A stretch of 64,000 bases of DNA from Impatiens glandulifera (Eukaryota > Streptophyta > Magnoliopsida > Ericales > Balsaminaceae): contig NC_061867.1 of assembly GCF_907164915.1 (NCBI RefSeq), forward strand, positions 48,921,852 through 48,985,851. Reading direction: 5' to 3'. The position numbers were made by a program, and so were the translations under genes. Shown here piece by piece: positions 63,526 through 64,000 of this stretch; within the stretch, counting starts at the first letter, position 1, and the number at the start of each line of letters is the position of its first letter. A model generated the notes under the pieces. The model was not told the origin of the DNA. It did no database searches and saw only the letters and a list, made by a program, of their open reading frames with translations.

Positions 63526-64000
63526 ATGATGCTGCAATTGGTTTTAAAAAATGCATATTTGTACTAATAGTTTGAGCATACAAACATTCAATTAACGTCA
63601 CAATGGCTATTTAATCTTGAAATTTAAATCATTTTAATTAAACGAACTTGTAATTTGAATTGTGTCATATAGGATTTGAACTCTCACAATTTTAACTATT
63701 TGAGTCATTTTTTTACAAACAAATGCACGTGCACATTTTTTACATTAACGTAATATTTATTTTCTTATTTAATTTATGACATTTATTTAGAATATAACAA
63801 TTATTTCGTAATAAATTTTTTTCTATTTATTTAATACATTACATATTTTTATAAATATTTAAACTACAATTGACAAATTAAAAAGAGTGTATCTAAAGAA
63901 AATAGTTATCTAAAAACATAAATATGTCTAAATTTACAAACTGATAAAAGAAGTTATATCGTTATAATTTTGAAAAATCAATAGAAAACTTATATATTTT

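Larger units (their letters stand above)
35409..64000 (+). repeat. Tandem array of seven ~3.4-kb units, each built around a cysteine-rich peptide gene
   Basis: The motif AATATTTTATTTACAAATAT opens each unit, at about 35409, 38820, 42338, 45956, 54599, 57975 and 60647. Units are about 3.4 kb once inserted elements are subtracted. Within a unit the order is conserved: AT-rich leader, TATA box, two-exon gene, a downstream block with GGTAGGTTTAGATGAAGAAT, a GGTATACCGAAAT block, then conserved AT-rich DNA to the next unit. Spacers and genes align along the whole unit, so whole units duplicated, probably by unequal crossing-over. The right end of the array is not reached. No other gene was found between the peptide genes. 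Confidence 0.9.

Overview
This is nuclear DNA of a flowering plant, almost certainly a eudicot. The evidence is a 27-exon plant-type tRNA ligase gene, an RBR ubiquitin ligase gene end, plant-type L1 LINE, MULE, hAT and MITE elements, a tandem family of cysteine-rich secreted peptide genes, and very AT-rich intergenic DNA. No bacterial operons, CRISPR arrays, rRNA or convincing tRNA genes were seen.

Layout. 2-1086 (+) is the 3' end of an RBR (IBR/RING2) E3 ubiquitin ligase gene. About 3 kb of AT-rich spacer follows. 21569-4090 (-) is a complete tRNA ligase (RNL/RLG1) gene with ligase, P-loop kinase and cyclic phosphodiesterase domains; its 27 exons join in frame to 1148 codons. It has a 55-residue targeting-like N-terminal extension in front of a second, better-placed ATG, and one GC-AG intron. 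Immediately upstream lie two related MULE-type elements with long terminal inverted repeats (21836-25233 and 25392-26651). The first carries broken pieces of two host genes: the C-terminus of a THESEUS1-like receptor kinase and four exons of a DUF300/TMEM184 membrane protein. The second carries small exons of a gene I cannot name. Both share about 21-bp CpG-rich repeats.

26652-35408 is extremely AT-rich: many (TA)n tracts, a minisatellite with an 0.8-kb TA/TTTA expansion at 33.5-34.3 kb, one MITE, and one GC-richer relic at 30.9-31.3 kb.

35409-64000 is a tandem array of seven units of about 3.4 kb. Each unit originally held a two-exon gene for a roughly 104-residue secreted peptide with 12 cysteines, thionin-like in cysteine pattern. 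Five copies are open (36334, 39726, 43462, 55531, 61513). One (46530) is broken by a small deletion, a stop and a 493-bp hAT element. One unit has lost its gene by deletion (scar near 58540). A 5.1-kb 5'-truncated L1 LINE (48208-53282, minus strand) and two MITEs inserted into the array; intact sister units give the empty sites, so target duplications can be read directly.

The conventional genes are unrelated housekeeping functions (protein ubiquitination; tRNA splicing and, in plants, bZIP60 mRNA ligation). The distinctive content is the peptide array, with copy-specific cysteine changes, and the gene-capturing elements beside the tRNA ligase promoter. All calls come from reading the sequence and from family knowledge; no database search was run.
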